Positions 1 to 10,333 of a stretch of 64,000 bases of DNA are shown here, one piece after another. Position 1 is the first letter of the stretch. Each line of letters opens with the position of its first letter. The notes under the pieces are model-generated. The model had not been told where the DNA came from. It saw only the letters and a program-made list of their open reading frames with translations, and made no database searches. The DNA comes from an uncultured Pseudomonadales bacterium (GTDB taxonomy: Bacteria > Pseudomonadota > Gammaproteobacteria > Pseudomonadales > Pseudohongiellaceae). Both the position numbers and the translations under genes were made by a program. The stretch is taken from NCBI GenBank assembly GCA_943789335.1, contig CALSTS010000009.1, positions 1-64,000 on the forward strand, read 5' to 3'.

Positions 1-271
1 AAATCAGAACTAATAGATGCAGTAGCCGAAATGCCGATTTGCCAAAAGCCGCCGCAGCGCGAGCAATTGATGCAATGACAGAGTCCATTACAGGAGCTTT
101 AAATCTGGGGATCCGTTGCCTTAGTAGGTTTCGGTTCTTTTAATGTGAAAGATCGTGGCCGCTCGGACTGGCCGTAACCCTCAGACTGGAGCCCCGATTC
201 AAATCGCTGCTGCTAAAGTCCCTTCTTTTAAAGCTGGTAAAGCATTAAAAGATAGTGTAAATAATAGATAA
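1..271 (+). pseudogene. hupB: DNA-binding protein HU (beta type), 5'-truncated by window edge and frameshifted
   Basis: Joining the three frames gives a recognisable HU protein: KSELIDAVAEM at the left edge, then a helical segment with AARAIDAMTESI, the [11 protein letters not shown] beta-arm start, and the C-terminal [17 protein letters not shown] followed by TAA. HU is a small histone-like dimer that bends and compacts DNA. At least four small indels break the frame within 271 bases. The start codon lies left of the window. The following gene is ppiD, and hupB-ppiD is the usual order in Gammaproteobacteria, often after lon. The indels are probably sequence errors, because the flanking residues are well conserved. 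Confidence 0.8.
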
Positions 272-322
272 GATAGTTTTATAGAAGCTTAACTATTTTA
301 TAGTATTAAAATGTAAAAATAA

Positions 323-350
323 GGGGCGCATCTTTGATGCGCCTCTTTAC
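323..350 (+). terminator. Rho-independent-like terminator after hupB
   Basis: GGGGCGCATC and GATGCGCCTC form a 10-bp stem with one G-T wobble around a TTT loop. A TTTACGTTTT stretch follows. It lies about 50 bases after the hupB stop, where a terminator is expected. Confidence 0.75.
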
Positions 351-421
351 GTTTTAAATATCATATTGAATAACTTATTGATGATATTCTGGATCAAATT
401 GTTTAAGAGATAAGATTACTC

Positions 422-2294
422 ATGCTACAAACTATAAGAAAATAACTCTCAAGGATTTCTAGCCAAAAAAATATTTGTTGGATTTATTGTTTTTATTTTT
501 GCAATCTTTGGCTTGGATAGTCTTGTAACTTACGTTAACACTGGATCAACTGTCTTCTGTTAATGGCGTGAGTATTGATGAAATTGCGATTGAAAGTGAA
601 GCTCAACGAATTACCCAAGAGCTACTATCTTCTTTAGGCGCTCAAATTGACCTATCGAGTATTGATACTACACAATTTAGAGATCAGGCAATTAATAACC
701 TTGTGGAACGAGAGCTCCTAATCCAAACTGCATTAGAAAATGGCATGCTTATATCATCTGATACGCTTGATAGAGATATAGCGCTCACTACAGACTTTCA
801 GGTCGATGGAGTCTTTAGTAACGTAAGAGCTCAAGCCTTATTGGCAAGTTTTGGTATGACACCAGCTTCATATAGAGCTTCACTGCAGCAGCAAGGATTG
901 CTAAATCAAATGTTAACTGCCTATTCCACTTCAAGTTTTGCCACACGCCATGAATTAGAAAACATAGCGAGAATTATGAAGAAAAACGAAATTTTCGATA
1001 TGTAGCTATTCGCGCCGCTAATTAGCGCAGACACAAATGTCACTGATGATGAAATTTCACAGTATTATGATGCAAATTCCGCGCTATTTATGCAAGGTGA
1101 ACGGTTTCACTTGAGTATTTGGAGTTGAATAAAAATGATTTGCTAGCTGAAGTTGAGGTGACTGACGAGCAAATTCAAGCTCAATACGAAATTTGAACTA
1201 AGCTCATTACAGGCTCAAACTGAAAGGCGTGCCTCACATATTCTGTTACAAGCCTCTGGAGATGAAGTTGATGAGCATCCATCCAAGCAGAATCGATAAA
1301 AATCAGGATAGATGCAGGTGAGGACTTTGAAGATCTTGCAGCAGAATTTTCAGACGATAGTGGTTCGGCTCAATTTGGCGGTGATGTCGGTTATACCACT
1401 GGTGAAACCTTTGCAGAAGAGTTTGAAACTGCTCTTAGCCTGCTTGCTCTTAATGAAGTATCAGGGCCCGTTAGAACTCAATTTGGGGTGCATTTAATTA
1501 AGCTTACGGAGCTTACAGAAGATGAGGCGCCAAGTTTTGAAGAAAGCAGAGAGAGAATAGTTAGAGATCAACAAGATCAGGCTGTTGACGAGCTCTATAT
1601 GCACGCGCCGAAGAGCTCAATAATTTAAGTTTTGAGTCAATAGACCTGCAAGAACCCGCTGATATATTAAACCTAGATATTCAAACAACGGAATTGTTTG
1701 GATAGTGCTGGGGGAGTAGGTGTGGCAGCTGAAACTGAGGTTATTAATGCCGCATTTGGCTCTGATGTCAGAGAAGGCCTCAACAGCGAATTAATTGCTC
1801 TTGATGAGTCACGTAGTGTTGTCATTAGATTGCTTGAATACAGAGAGCCAGAATTAAAAACTTTAGCAGAAGTCAGTGGTGAAATAGAAAGTACAATAGA
1901 ATGCAGAAAGGTGAAGAGCAGGCTGCTTCACTTGGAGAAACTTTTCTTAACAATTTAAATAACGACCAGAATATAGATAATTTATTGGCTGTACAGGGCC
2001 TAGAATGGGACGGCGGTCAAAATCTAAGCCGCACTAGTTCCGGTTTAGACCCTGAAATTATGCAGATTATTTTTTCCCTCCCTAAACCTGAAGCAGATCC
2101 AATAATACAGGGGCAGCAGTTATCCTCGGGGACTTGTTATTGTGGAACTACAAGAGTTGATTCCAGGTTCTTTGGAAGAAATGACAGAAGAAAATCAACT
2201 AGCATTGCAAAACTATCTCATCCAGCTGGGAGCGACATCTGACTTTAGCGCCTATATGAGTGGCGTTCAGATTAAAGCTGATATTGAGCGTTAA
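422..2294 (+). pseudogene. ppiD: Peptidyl-prolyl cis-trans isomerase D (periplasmic chaperone), frameshifted
   Basis: The reconstructed reading starts MLQTIRKNSQGFLAKK and continues into one hydrophobic membrane anchor, the N-terminal signature of PpiD. A SurA_N-like chaperone segment follows (568-1005, VNGVSIDEIAIESEAQRI). A parvulin-type rotamase stretch is visible near 1230-1500, with RASHILL, GEDFEDLAAEFSDD and FGVHLIKL spread over different frames. The last readable part ends SAYMSGVQIKADIER and a TAA at 2292-2294. PpiD is anchored in the inner membrane and helps fold outer-membrane proteins. At least eight frameshifts interrupt the gene, the first an extra T near 443. The intact gene would be about 620 codons, the family's normal size. 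Confidence 0.75.
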
Positions 2295-2360
2295 GCTCTA
2301 ATATTTTGAACACGCTCCATATTCATAATTAATTTGAATCTAAGCTGGATCCCTGACATA

Positions 2361-2389
2361 TTCAGAGTTTGTCGTGTGTAAAGTATAGT
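2361..2389 (+). promoter_or_regulatory. Possible sigma-70 promoter for the opp operon
   Basis: A TATAGT -10-like hexamer at 2384-2389 sits 17 bases after TTCAGA at 2361-2366. It is about 20 bases before the oppA start, leaving a very short leader that contains an AGGAG-like ribosome site near 2395. The -35 match is weak. Confidence 0.3.
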
Positions 2390-2410
2390 GCTTAGGAGCG
2401 GAACTAGGGT

Positions 2411-4033
2411 ATGAAAACAACTCGTTATAATTTCTTCATTTTGATTGTTACTCTTTTGCTTGCAGCTTGCGGTGGAGGTTCAAGTTTAAGCCGAGTTGAT
2501 CAAGGAACTATCGATGGAGTGTTGCATTTCGGTAATGGCACTGAACCTCAGACCATTGACCCACATATAGCCACTGGCGTTCCGGAACATCACGTTATTA
2601 CTGCCCTTTTTGAGGGTTTAACCACAAAAAAACCCTTACACGCTCGAATCTGAACCAGGTGTAGCTGAAAGTTGGGATATCAGTGCTGATCGGCATGACT
2701 TACACCTTTCATTTAAGACAAAATGCCACCTGGAGCAATGGGGATCTCATGACAGCTGAAGACTTCCGCGGGTCATGGGAACGAGCCCTAACTCCTGCGT
2801 TGGCTTCAGAATATTCATATATGTATTACCCCATCTCAATGCCGAAGCTTTTACTCGAGGTAACATTGAAGATTTTAATGAAGTGGGTGTAAAAGTAATT
2901 GACGATTATACTTTAGAAGTCCAATTAAGAGCGCCAACCCCCTTATTTCTTGCAATACTGGATCATTACAGCACTTACCCTATTCATAGAGCCACTGTAG
3001 AGTCATTCGGTTCATATACTGATAGGCTTTCTCGTGGGCCTAGGGAAGGGAATATAGTCTCTAATGGGCCGTTTGAATTAACTGAATGGGTGATTAGTTC
3101 CAATATAAGAGTTGAAAAAAGGGCAGATTACTGGGATGCAGACGCAGTTAAACTTAATGCTATCGTTTTTTATCCACTGAAAATCTGACAACTGAAGAGC
3201 GTATGTTCAGGATGGCTTGATTCATAGGACTGAAGATGTGCCGCTTGATAAAGTCCCGGTTTATTTAGAAGAAGACCCAGATACGATTGTATTGCTCCAT
3301 ATTTGAGTAGCTATTTTTATATGATCAACACTACCAAGCCGCCGCTTGATGATGTAAGAGTACGCAGGGCTTTATCAATGTCAGTAGATCGTGAGCTGTT
3401 AAATGAAACAGTATTAGAGAACATTATGGCTCCTGCCTACTTCCTGACGCCTCCAGGCACCGTCGGATATGAACCTCCTGTTACTTTTGCTTATGACCCT
3501 GATCAAGCCAAAGCACTATAGCTGAGGCGGGGTACCCTAATGGAGAAGGCTTTCCCTTCTTTGAAATTCTTTATAACACACAAGAAAATCATCGAAGGAT
3601 AGCTATTGCGATACAGGAGATGTGGAGAGATACATTAAATATTGACGTTGGAATTATCAATCAGGAATGGCAGGTATATCTTGAGAGTACCGGTAATATG
3701 AATTATGACATCGCAGAGAGGCTGGGTCGGCGATTATGTGGATCCAAATACTTATCTTGATATGTACCTTACCGATGGTGGTAACAACATGACAGGTTTT
3801 TCAAATGTCCGTTATGATGAAATTATGCTAAATGAAGCGCCTCTTAAGTTAAATACTCAAGAACGTTTTGCGCTTTATACAGAAGCTGAAACCATTTTGA
3901 TGGAAAACATGCGATTATTCCAATTTATATTTATCAGACTAAAAATTTAAAAAATCCTGATATGAAGGGTATTCCTCCGAATATTATGGATCACTACAAC
4001 TGGAAGTATGTCTATCTGGAATCAGATCAGTAA
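2411..4033 (+). pseudogene. oppA: Peptide ABC transporter substrate-binding lipoprotein (OppA-like), frameshifted
   Basis: It starts MKTTRYNFF with a hydrophobic signal and the lipobox LLLAACGGG, so it is a lipoprotein facing the periplasm. The SBP_bac_5 family is recognised from EPQTIDPHIATGVPEHH, the NATWSNGDLMTAEDFRGSWERAL segment, RVRRALSMSVDRELLNETV and GWVGDYVDPNTYLDMY. It should bind oligopeptides and deliver them to OppBC. Frameshifts are visible near 2630 (an extra A in an A run), 2695, 2885, 3180, 3215, 3520, 3710 and 3930. The fused reading runs to the TAA at 4031-4033 and would give about 540 residues, normal for the family. Because every piece stays family-like, errors in the sequence are the simplest explanation. 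Confidence 0.8.
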
Positions 4034-4054
4034 ACAAAAGCGGGCCTAAACCTT

Positions 4055-4985
4055 ATGTGGCGTTTTATTGGATTCCGGGTTCTGCAGGCTATACCTGTCA
4101 TATTTGCAGTAATCACCATTACTTTTTTTCTAGTACGTGCTGCTCCAGGTGGCCCTTTTTCAAGTGAAAAGGCGGTTTCCGAGCAGGTGCAAGCTGCACT
4201 TGAAGCACAATATGAATTGGATTTGCCTCCGCATGAGCAATACTTCGCCTATCTGGCAGATTTGTTCAAAGGCGACTTTGGGCCTTCATTTAATTTTCCC
4301 CCGGCCGCAGCGTCAATGAATTAATCTTCCAAGGCCTGCCTGTTACGGCGGAGTTGGGTTTATATGCCCTGTTAATTGCTGTTGTAATCGGTACTTTCTC
4401 GGGGGTTATTGCTCATTGAAGCCCAACACTTTGCAAGACTATATACCTATGGGCTTTGCCATGATCGGTATTTGTATGCCCTCATTCTTGCTGGGGCCGT
4501 TATTAGTATTGGTGTTTTCTATATGGCTAGGTGGGTTACCTGTTTCAGGCTGGGGAAGCATTCCAGGAGATAAGATATTACCGAGTATTACACTTGGTGC
4601 GATGTATGCTGCCTATATAGCTCGCCTTAGTAGAGCGGGCATGCTTGAAGTCTTGTCACAAGATTATTTGAGGACAGCAAGGGCGAAAGGGCTGCCTGAA
4701 TATAAAGTCATTATAAAACATGCATTACGAGGAGGTTTGATCCCGGTTGTGGCTTATTTGGGACCAGCTTTTGCAGGTCTGCTGAGTGGATCTTTCGTCG
4801 TTGAAACTGTTTTTCAGGTGCCGGGCTTGGGTCGTTTCTATATACAGGCCGCCTTTAATCGAGATTACACGATGATTCTTGGTACTACTGTCTTTCTAGC
4901 GACACTTATTGTGCTATTTAATTTACTTTCTGATGTGTTAGCCGCATGGCTAAACCCCAGGTTACGCTATCAATTTAGAAAATAA
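4055..4985 (+). pseudogene. oppB: Peptide ABC transporter permease OppB, frameshifted
   Basis: The first piece (4055-4324) has the OppB N-terminus MWRFIGFRVLQAIPVIF, a membrane segment and the RAAPGGPF motif. The second piece (4416-4985) carries the remaining transmembrane helices and the permease EAA loop (DYLRTARAKGLPEYKVIIKH), which contacts the ATPase. The stretch between them reads as conserved sequence (NELIFQGLPVTAELGLYALL) in another frame, so there are two indels, near 4310 and 4410. The TAA at 4983-4985 shares one base with the oppC start, showing tight translational coupling. The repaired gene would be about 310 codons. Confidence 0.82.
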
Positions 4986-5878
4986 TGAGTAATCAAGCAG
5001 CCATAGTAGAAAAGATAGATGCCATGCCTAAGGGAGTTTCCCTTTGGGATGACGCCTGGATGCGTTTAAAGAAAAATAAGCTAGCAATGTTTGGCTTATG
5101 TTTCTTACTTTTCATGATGATAGTTTGTCTGCTGGCGCCTTTACTAACTCCTTATGGCTATGAAGATCAGGATTTACGTTTAGGTGCTTCGGTGCCGTCA
5201 GTGACACACTGGCTTGGTACAGACACCTTTGGGCGAGATATGCTAACCAGGATTCTTTATGGGGGTAGGGTGTCATTGATGGTTGGATTTATTGCCACTT
5301 CAGTTGCGTTGCTGATCGGTGTCACTTACGGCGCTATCGCTGGATACGCAGGTGGGAGAATCGATGCGTTAATGATGCGTCTTGTTGATATTATTTATGC
5401 ATTGCCTTTTATGATTTTCATCGTCTTATTAATGGTGGTTTTTGGTAGGAATCTTTTGTTACTTTTTTTAGCAATTGGCGCCGTCGAATGGTTGGTGATG
5501 GCTCGTATTGTTAGAGGGCAGATACAAAATCTAAAACAGCAGGAATTTGTGGAGGCGGCAATCTCTCTTGGTTTGTCATCTGGAGCAATTATTCGTAAGC
5601 ACCTTATCCCAAATGCACTTGGGCCTATTATTGTTTATACCACCTTAACTATTCCTAACGTAATGTTGTTGGAAGCATTCTTGAGCTTCCTTGGTTTGGG
5701 TATCCAGCCGCCACAATCTTCCTGGGGCTTGCTGATTTCTTATGGTGTTGAAAGTATGGAAGAGTACCCATGGTTGCTCATATTCCCGGGGCTTGCTCTG
5801 ACTTTAACCTTGTTTGCATTGAACTTTTTAGGTGATGGCTTACGGGATGCTCTCGATCCCAAGGCATCAAGGGATTGA
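4985..5878 (+). CDS. oppC: Peptide ABC transporter permease OppC
   Basis: An intact 297-residue permease. The N-terminal cytoplasmic part contains SLWDDAWMRLKKNKLAMFG, followed by the first membrane helix, the LGTDTFGRDMLTRILYGGR motif at about 78-96 and a five-helix BPD_transp_1 domain. The EAA loop is FVEAAISLGLSSGAIIRKH at about 185-203. Together with OppB it forms the inner-membrane channel for imported peptides. The start overlaps the oppB stop by one base, and the ATPase gene starts one base after its TGA, so the operon is tightly packed. Confidence 0.92.
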   Translation: MSNQAAIVEKIDAMPKGVSLWDDAWMRLKKNKLAMFGLCFLLFMMIVCLLAPLLTPYGYEDQDLRLGASVPSVTHWLGTDTFGRDMLTRILYGGRVSLMVGFIATSVALLIGVTYGAIAGYAGGRIDALMMRLVDIIYALPFMIFIVLLMVVFGRNLLLLFLAIGAVEWLVMARIVRGQIQNLKQQEFVEAAISLGLSSGAIIRKHLIPNALGPIIVYTTLTIPNVMLLEAFLSFLGLGIQPPQSSWGLLISYGVESMEEYPWLLIFPGLALTLTLFALNFLGDGLRDALDPKASRD

Positions 5879-5879
5879 T

Positions 5880-7475
5880 ATGTCCCTATTAATGACTTCA
5901 GATTTGAGGGTGCATTTTCATACCAGAAATGGTCTGGTTAAAGCAGTAGACGGCATTAGCTTCTCTGTTGAAGAAGGAAAAACCTACGCAATTATTGGCG
6001 AGTCAGGTTCAGGTAAATCTGTTGCCTGTTACAGCATGTTGGGACTGGTCCCTATGCCGCCTGGTAAAATTGAATCTGGAGAAGTCTGGTTTGAGGGTCA
6101 AGACTTATTAAAACTCAGCGAGTCTCAATTAAGGAAGATACGTGGCAAAGGTATTTCGATAATATTTCAAGACCCTATGACTTCGCTAAATCCATTTTTA
6201 AAAATTGGAGACCAGCTAATTGAGCCTTTGCTCTTGCATTTTGGCATGAGTAAAAAAGATGCCTGGCGAAAAGGTATTGAAATACTGGAAGAGGTTGGAA
6301 TAAAAGACCCGGCTCAACGTATGAAGTCATGGCCTTTTGAGTTTTCAGGAGGTATGCGGCAACGGGTTGTGATAGCAATGGCGCTAGTCACAGAGCCCAA
6401 AATTATCATTGCTGATGAGCCTACTACTGCATTAGATGTCACGGTGCAGGCACAGATATTGAAATTATTAAAAGAATTACAAATTCATAGAAATATCGGC
6501 GTTATTTTTATCAGCCATGATTTAAGTGTGGTCGCTGATATAGCCGATGAAATAGCCGTTATGCAAAATGGTGTATTTGTTGAGCAAGGCACTCGCGATG
6601 CAATATTTACAAACCCTCAAGATGAATATACAAAAAAGCTGCTGGCAGCTGTCCCTCATTCTGAGAAGGAGCTTCAACAAGAAGAACATTCATATTTAAT
6701 TACTGCTGAGAATGTCAGTGTACATTTCTCTGGTAATAAAGGGGAAGGACTGGTTAGAGCAGTCGATAATGTCTCCCTGCAAATTAAACAACATGAGATT
6801 CTTGGTCTTGTTGGGGAGTCAGGTTCGGGAAAATCAACTGCTGGCCGTGCAATTTTGCGTTTATTAAATTTAGCGGGTGGGAAAATAGTTTTTAATGGAA
6901 AGGATATTAGTCATTATTCAAAGGCAGAAATGAAACCTTTGCGTCGTCAGATGCAAATGATATTTCAGGATCCCTACGCCAGTTTAAATCCTCGCATGTC
7001 AGTTTATGACACTCTTGCTGAACCTTTGTTATTACACAAAATAGTTTCTAAAAAAGACTTGGATAAAGAAGTCTTTTCCCTAATGGACTCAGTCGGATTG
7101 TCGCGAGAAAGTGTATTGCGCTACCCACATGAGTTCTCAGGAGGTCAACGTCAACGCATTGCTATCGGGAGGGCAATAGCCACCAAACCTGCTTTTATTG
7201 TTGCTGATGAGCCCGTATCGGCCTTAGATGTGACCATACAGGCGCAAATACTGGATTTGCTTTTAAACCTCGTCGATCAATTTGATCTGACCATGTTATT
7301 TATTTCACATGATCTGGGAGTTGTCCGCTACCTTGCAGATCGTGTGCTAGTCATGAAGGACGGAAAATTGGTTGAAGAAGGCTCCGTTCAACAAATATTT
7401 GCTAATCCGCAAGAAAGTTATACTCAAGCTTTATTAGAGGCTATTCCAGGAAAGTCATTACTTGGTGTGAGCTAA
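5880..7475 (+). CDS. oppDF: Fused peptide ABC transporter ATP-binding protein OppD-OppF
   Basis: A 531-residue protein with two complete ABC ATPase domains. The first has Walker A GESGSGKS at 40-47, signature FSGGMRQR and Walker B IIIADEPTTALD. The second starts near residue 275, with Walker A GESGSGKST around 311, signature FSGGQRQR and Walker B FIVADEPVSALD. Each half ends with the oligopeptide-transporter extension (EYTKKLLAAVPH and SYTQALLEAIPG). The ATG at 5880 is chosen over 5832 because it follows the oppC TGA directly; the longer version would only add 16 non-conserved residues read inside oppC. It powers OppBC. Fused DF proteins (as in YejF or GsiA) are known, so this is a variant, not a novelty. 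The gene converges on gloB with a 4-base overlap. Confidence 0.92.
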   Translation: MSLLMTSDLRVHFHTRNGLVKAVDGISFSVEEGKTYAIIGESGSGKSVACYSMLGLVPMPPGKIESGEVWFEGQDLLKLSESQLRKIRGKGISIIFQDPMTSLNPFLKIGDQLIEPLLLHFGMSKKDAWRKGIEILEEVGIKDPAQRMKSWPFEFSGGMRQRVVIAMALVTEPKIIIADEPTTALDVTVQAQILKLLKELQIHRNIGVIFISHDLSVVADIADEIAVMQNGVFVEQGTRDAIFTNPQDEYTKKLLAAVPHSEKELQQEEHSYLITAENVSVHFSGNKGEGLVRAVDNVSLQIKQHEILGLVGESGSGKSTAGRAILRLLNLAGGKIVFNGKDISHYSKAEMKPLRRQMQMIFQDPYASLNPRMSVYDTLAEPLLLHKIVSKKDLDKEVFSLMDSVGLSRESVLRYPHEFSGGQRQRIAIGRAIATKPAFIVADEPVSALDVTIQAQILDLLLNLVDQFDLTMLFISHDLGVVRYLADRVLVMKDGKLVEEGSVQQIFANPQESYTQALLEAIPGKSLLGVS

Positions 7476-8251
7476 AACTGATCTTTCCATTGCCGTAATG
7501 CGGCAAAAACAGCGATGGGTTGCTGCGCCAACTCCGGGAACTTTTGTGATACCGACTCTTCAGAACATCTTAAGAAGGGGTTTGTTTTTAATTCAAGCGC
7601 AATACTGGTAGGAACTGTTGGTATGTCATTTTCACGTTTCGCTTGCTCCTGCTGAATGCGGTGTTGCAGTATGGAGTCCTCAGGAACAACGGCCTCTGCA
7701 AAGGCTAAATTACTTAAAGTATATTCATGCGCGCAAAACACTTGTGTCTGAGGATCTAAAGTAGCTAGTTTTTGCAGTGAGTTGTACATCATCTCAGCGG
7801 TACCTTCGAAAATTCGACCACACCCTCCCGCAAATAAAGTATCCCCTGAAAACAGAACAGGGTTTTCGATGCCAATATTGCTCGAGGCATCAGCATAATA
7901 CGCTATATGGTCTAAGGTATGGCCGGGGATTTCTATTACTCTGAAGCTAGTGTTGGCAACTTCGATAGAGTCTCCTTCATGTAAAGTCTCAGTTACTTGC
8001 GGAATAGACGAAGACTCCGGGCCGTAAACCGGGACACTATAGTGCTCGACTAAGTCATTGACGCCTCCAATATGATCAGGGTGATGGTGTGTTAGCAAAA
8101 TAGCTGACAGGCTTAAGTTTTCTTTTTCGAGGTAAGCTCTTACCGGCGCGGCATCCCCAGGATCGACTATACAGGCCTTAGAGGATCCTGAATCTTTGAA
8201 CACCCAGAGGTAATTATCATTAAATGCTTTGATAGGCTGTATTTCTAACAT
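7472..8251 (-). CDS. gloB: Hydroxyacylglutathione hydrolase (glyoxalase II)
   Basis: A 259-residue metallo-beta-lactamase fold enzyme that hydrolyses S-lactoylglutathione to D-lactate and glutathione, the second step of methylglyoxal detoxification. The metal motif THHHPDHIGG lies at about 54-63. Further ligands are in IPGHTLDHIAYY and FSGDTLFAGGCGR, and the substrate region has CAHEYTLSNLAFA. The C-terminal HAGH domain (PFLRCSEESV...FAALRQWKDQF) is present. It is divergent from the yafS-like methyltransferase gene with 51 bases between starts, the same arrangement as in E. coli. Confidence 0.95.
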   Translation of the reverse strand: MLEIQPIKAFNDNYLWVFKDSGSSKACIVDPGDAAPVRAYLEKENLSLSAILLTHHHPDHIGGVNDLVEHYSVPVYGPESSSIPQVTETLHEGDSIEVANTSFRVIEIPGHTLDHIAYYADASSNIGIENPVLFSGDTLFAGGCGRIFEGTAEMMYNSLQKLATLDPQTQVFCAHEYTLSNLAFAEAVVPEDSILQHRIQQEQAKRENDIPTVPTSIALELKTNPFLRCSEESVSQKFPELAQQPIAVFAALRQWKDQF

Positions 8252-8302
8252 AGTGAAGGTATTTAATTTTAGGCCAGTTGGTTAATAGGGTATCATGACT
8301 GC

Positions 8303-9082
8303 ATGAGTAACAAAAAAAACAAAGAGACTAAAAGCTTTGCTGAAATGACAGAGTGGTTGCAGACTCCGTTAGGTGAAAATCTTTTGCAGACTGAATTGTC
8401 TTTGTTAGAGGATATGATAAATCGCCGTTTTGGCTATCATTTATTGCAATTAAGTTGTGCTGACATCGCTGTGTATGATGATAGCCCAATTGGCCATAAG
8501 TTTAGCCTAACGCCTTCCACTAAAGTAAAAAATGCTAGCTTGGTTGCGCAGGCGGAAGCGATTCCATTGGCCGGAGAGTCCGTTGATATGGTGGTTTTAC
8601 ATCATGCTCTGGATTATTCTGGGGATCCACATCAATTATTACGTGAAGTGGATAGAGTACTTATTGCAGGAGGTCATTTATTGATAATCGGTTTTAATCC
8701 ATTTAGCACCTGGGGTGCACGGCATAAATTTGGCAGAAACTCAGGCAAAAGCCCATGGCAATCAAATTTGCTTTCTAGTATGCGACTGAGTGATTGGCTG
8801 GAACTTTTAGATTTCAAAATAGAGCAGGTGCATTACGGCCTTTATTGCTTGCCCATAAATAGCTCAAAATTAATTCGTTATTCGTCGTTTATGGGGAAGC
8901 TTGCCCAACGTTTAAATTGGCCTACTGGCGGAATTTATGTCATTTCAGCTAAAAAACAGGCATTACCAATGACGCCAATACGTGAGCCGTGGAAGGCTAT
9001 TCCCAGAAAAGCAAAAGGCTTGGCCTTGGGTGACAATGCCAGCATTGCACCTAACCAGCCGCACAATAAAACGCTGCATTAA
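8303..9082 (+). CDS. SAM-dependent methyltransferase, YafS-like
   Basis: A 259-residue class I methyltransferase of the Methyltransf_11 type. The C-terminal half of the fold is clear: AEAIPLAGESVDMVVLHHALDYSGDPHQLLREVDRVLIAGGHLLIIGFNPFSTWG, about 90-145, where the acidic and hydrophobic strand elements shape the cofactor pocket. The classical glycine-rich motif I is poorly conserved at the N-terminus (LQLSCADIAVYDDS). The substrate is unknown. Its position between gloB and rnhA equals that of yafS in E. coli. I leave the symbol empty because function and strict orthology are not proven. Confidence 0.85.
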   Translation: MSNKKNKETKSFAEMTEWLQTPLGENLLQTELSLLEDMINRRFGYHLLQLSCADIAVYDDSPIGHKFSLTPSTKVKNASLVAQAEAIPLAGESVDMVVLHHALDYSGDPHQLLREVDRVLIAGGHLLIIGFNPFSTWGARHKFGRNSGKSPWQSNLLSSMRLSDWLELLDFKIEQVHYGLYCLPINSSKLIRYSSFMGKLAQRLNWPTGGIYVISAKKQALPMTPIREPWKAIPRKAKGLALGDNASIAPNQPHNKTLH

Positions 9083-9109
9083 TACTTTATAAAAGAGTTA
9101 AATGAATTT

Positions 9110-9544
9110 ATGGGTTTGGTAGTTACTATTTATACGGATGGTGCTTGTCGAGGTAATCCTGGTCTGGGGGGTTGGGGCGCATCACTAGAGTATGGTGATA
9201 ATCAACGTCACTTATATGGCGGTGAATTAAATAGCACTAATAATAGAATGGAATTAACAGCCGTTATTAAAGCTCTGGAAGCTTTAAAATTTAACTGCCA
9301 AATTGAACTCTATACGGATTCAAAATATGTTTTACAAGGCATTACTGAGTGGTTGCCAAATTGGAAAAAAAGAAACTGGCGAACTGCTAATAAAAAGCCT
9401 GTGAAAAATGTAGATCTTTGGCAAGAATTAGATGCGCTAGTATTAGACCACGATATAAACTGGCATTGGGTCAAAGGTCATAGTGGCGACCCAGGCAATG
9501 AAATGGCAGATCTCTTAGCCAATAAGGGAATTGATGAGCTATGA
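9110..9544 (+). CDS. rnhA: Ribonuclease HI
   Basis: A 144-residue enzyme that cuts the RNA strand of RNA-DNA hybrids, for example at R-loops and Okazaki primers. The catalytic acidic residues are visible in [11 protein letters not shown] (Asp near 9), [15 protein letters not shown] (Glu near 47), [11 protein letters not shown] (Asp near 69) and GNEMADLLA (Asp near 133). The handle region [16 protein letters not shown] and the HWVKGHSG loop with the catalytic His are also present. It lies 13 bases before dnaQ, the usual neighbour. Confidence 0.97.
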   Translation: MGLVVTIYTDGACRGNPGLGGWGASLEYGDNQRHLYGGELNSTNNRMELTAVIKALEALKFNCQIELYTDSKYVLQGITEWLPNWKKRNWRTANKKPVKNVDLWQELDALVLDHDINWHWVKGHSGDPGNEMADLLANKGIDEL

Positions 9545-9557
9545 GGCAAGTTGATAT

Positions 9558-10271
9558 ATGAGGCAAATAGTTCTCGACACTGAAACTACGGGCTTAGAGC
9601 CGAGCCAGGGGCATCGGATAATTGAAATTGGCTGTGTTGAACTGATTAATAGAAGGTTAACAGGTAATAACCTGCATATTTATATAAACCCGCAGCGTAA
9701 AATTGATGCTGGGGCACTGGAAGTGCATGGTATTAGCAGCGACTTTCTTGCGGACAAACCTTTATTCTCAGATATCGCAGATACATTCATTGATTTCGTT
9801 AAAGGTGCAGAACTAGTTATTCATAACGCGCCTTTTGATGTTGGGTTCCTAGATGCAGAACTGTCCGATTTAAATCGTGGCTATAAAAGTATGGAAGGTT
9901 ATTGCAATGTTTTAGATACCCTTGCTATGGCCCGAAAAAAACATCCTGGGCAAAAGAATAATTTGGATGCGCTATGTAAGCGCTACTTTGTTGACAATAC
10001 TCAACGAGAATTACACGGAGCATTGCTTGATGCTGAAATCCTAGCTGATGTTTATTTAATGATGACTGGTGGGCAATCGAGTTTTACTTTGGCACATGAT
10101 AATTTCACAGAAGGAACTGCTGCTAACAAAATTAAAAAACTCGACAAGAATAGAAAGCCGCTTAAAGTTATTCTAGCAACTAAAGAAGAACAAGCAGCAC
10201 ATCAGTCTCGACTAGAGAGTATTCAAGAAATTTCAAATACGAAACTATGGCAGTCGCAAAATGAAAATTAA
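9558..10271 (+). CDS. dnaQ: DNA polymerase III epsilon subunit (3'-5' proofreading exonuclease)
   Basis: A 237-residue DEDDh exonuclease that proofreads for the replicative polymerase. Exo I is VLDTETTGLEP at 5-15, Exo II is HNAPFDVGFLDAEL near 93-106, and Exo III is LHGALLDAEILADVYL near 153-168 with the catalytic His and Asp. The C-terminal tail after about 185 (TKEEQAAHQSRLESIQ) is the segment that usually contacts the alpha polymerase subunit. It sits directly after rnhA on the same strand, as in E. coli apart from orientation, and the two may be cotranscribed. Confidence 0.96.
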   Translation: MRQIVLDTETTGLEPSQGHRIIEIGCVELINRRLTGNNLHIYINPQRKIDAGALEVHGISSDFLADKPLFSDIADTFIDFVKGAELVIHNAPFDVGFLDAELSDLNRGYKSMEGYCNVLDTLAMARKKHPGQKNNLDALCKRYFVDNTQRELHGALLDAEILADVYLMMTGGQSSFTLAHDNFTEGTAANKIKKLDKNRKPLKVILATKEEQAAHQSRLESIQEISNTKLWQSQNEN

Positions 10272-10333
10272 TATTAGCTAAGAGTAGATACAATCTTTAA
10301 AACATATTTGTTTAATTATTATTGAGGTAGCTT

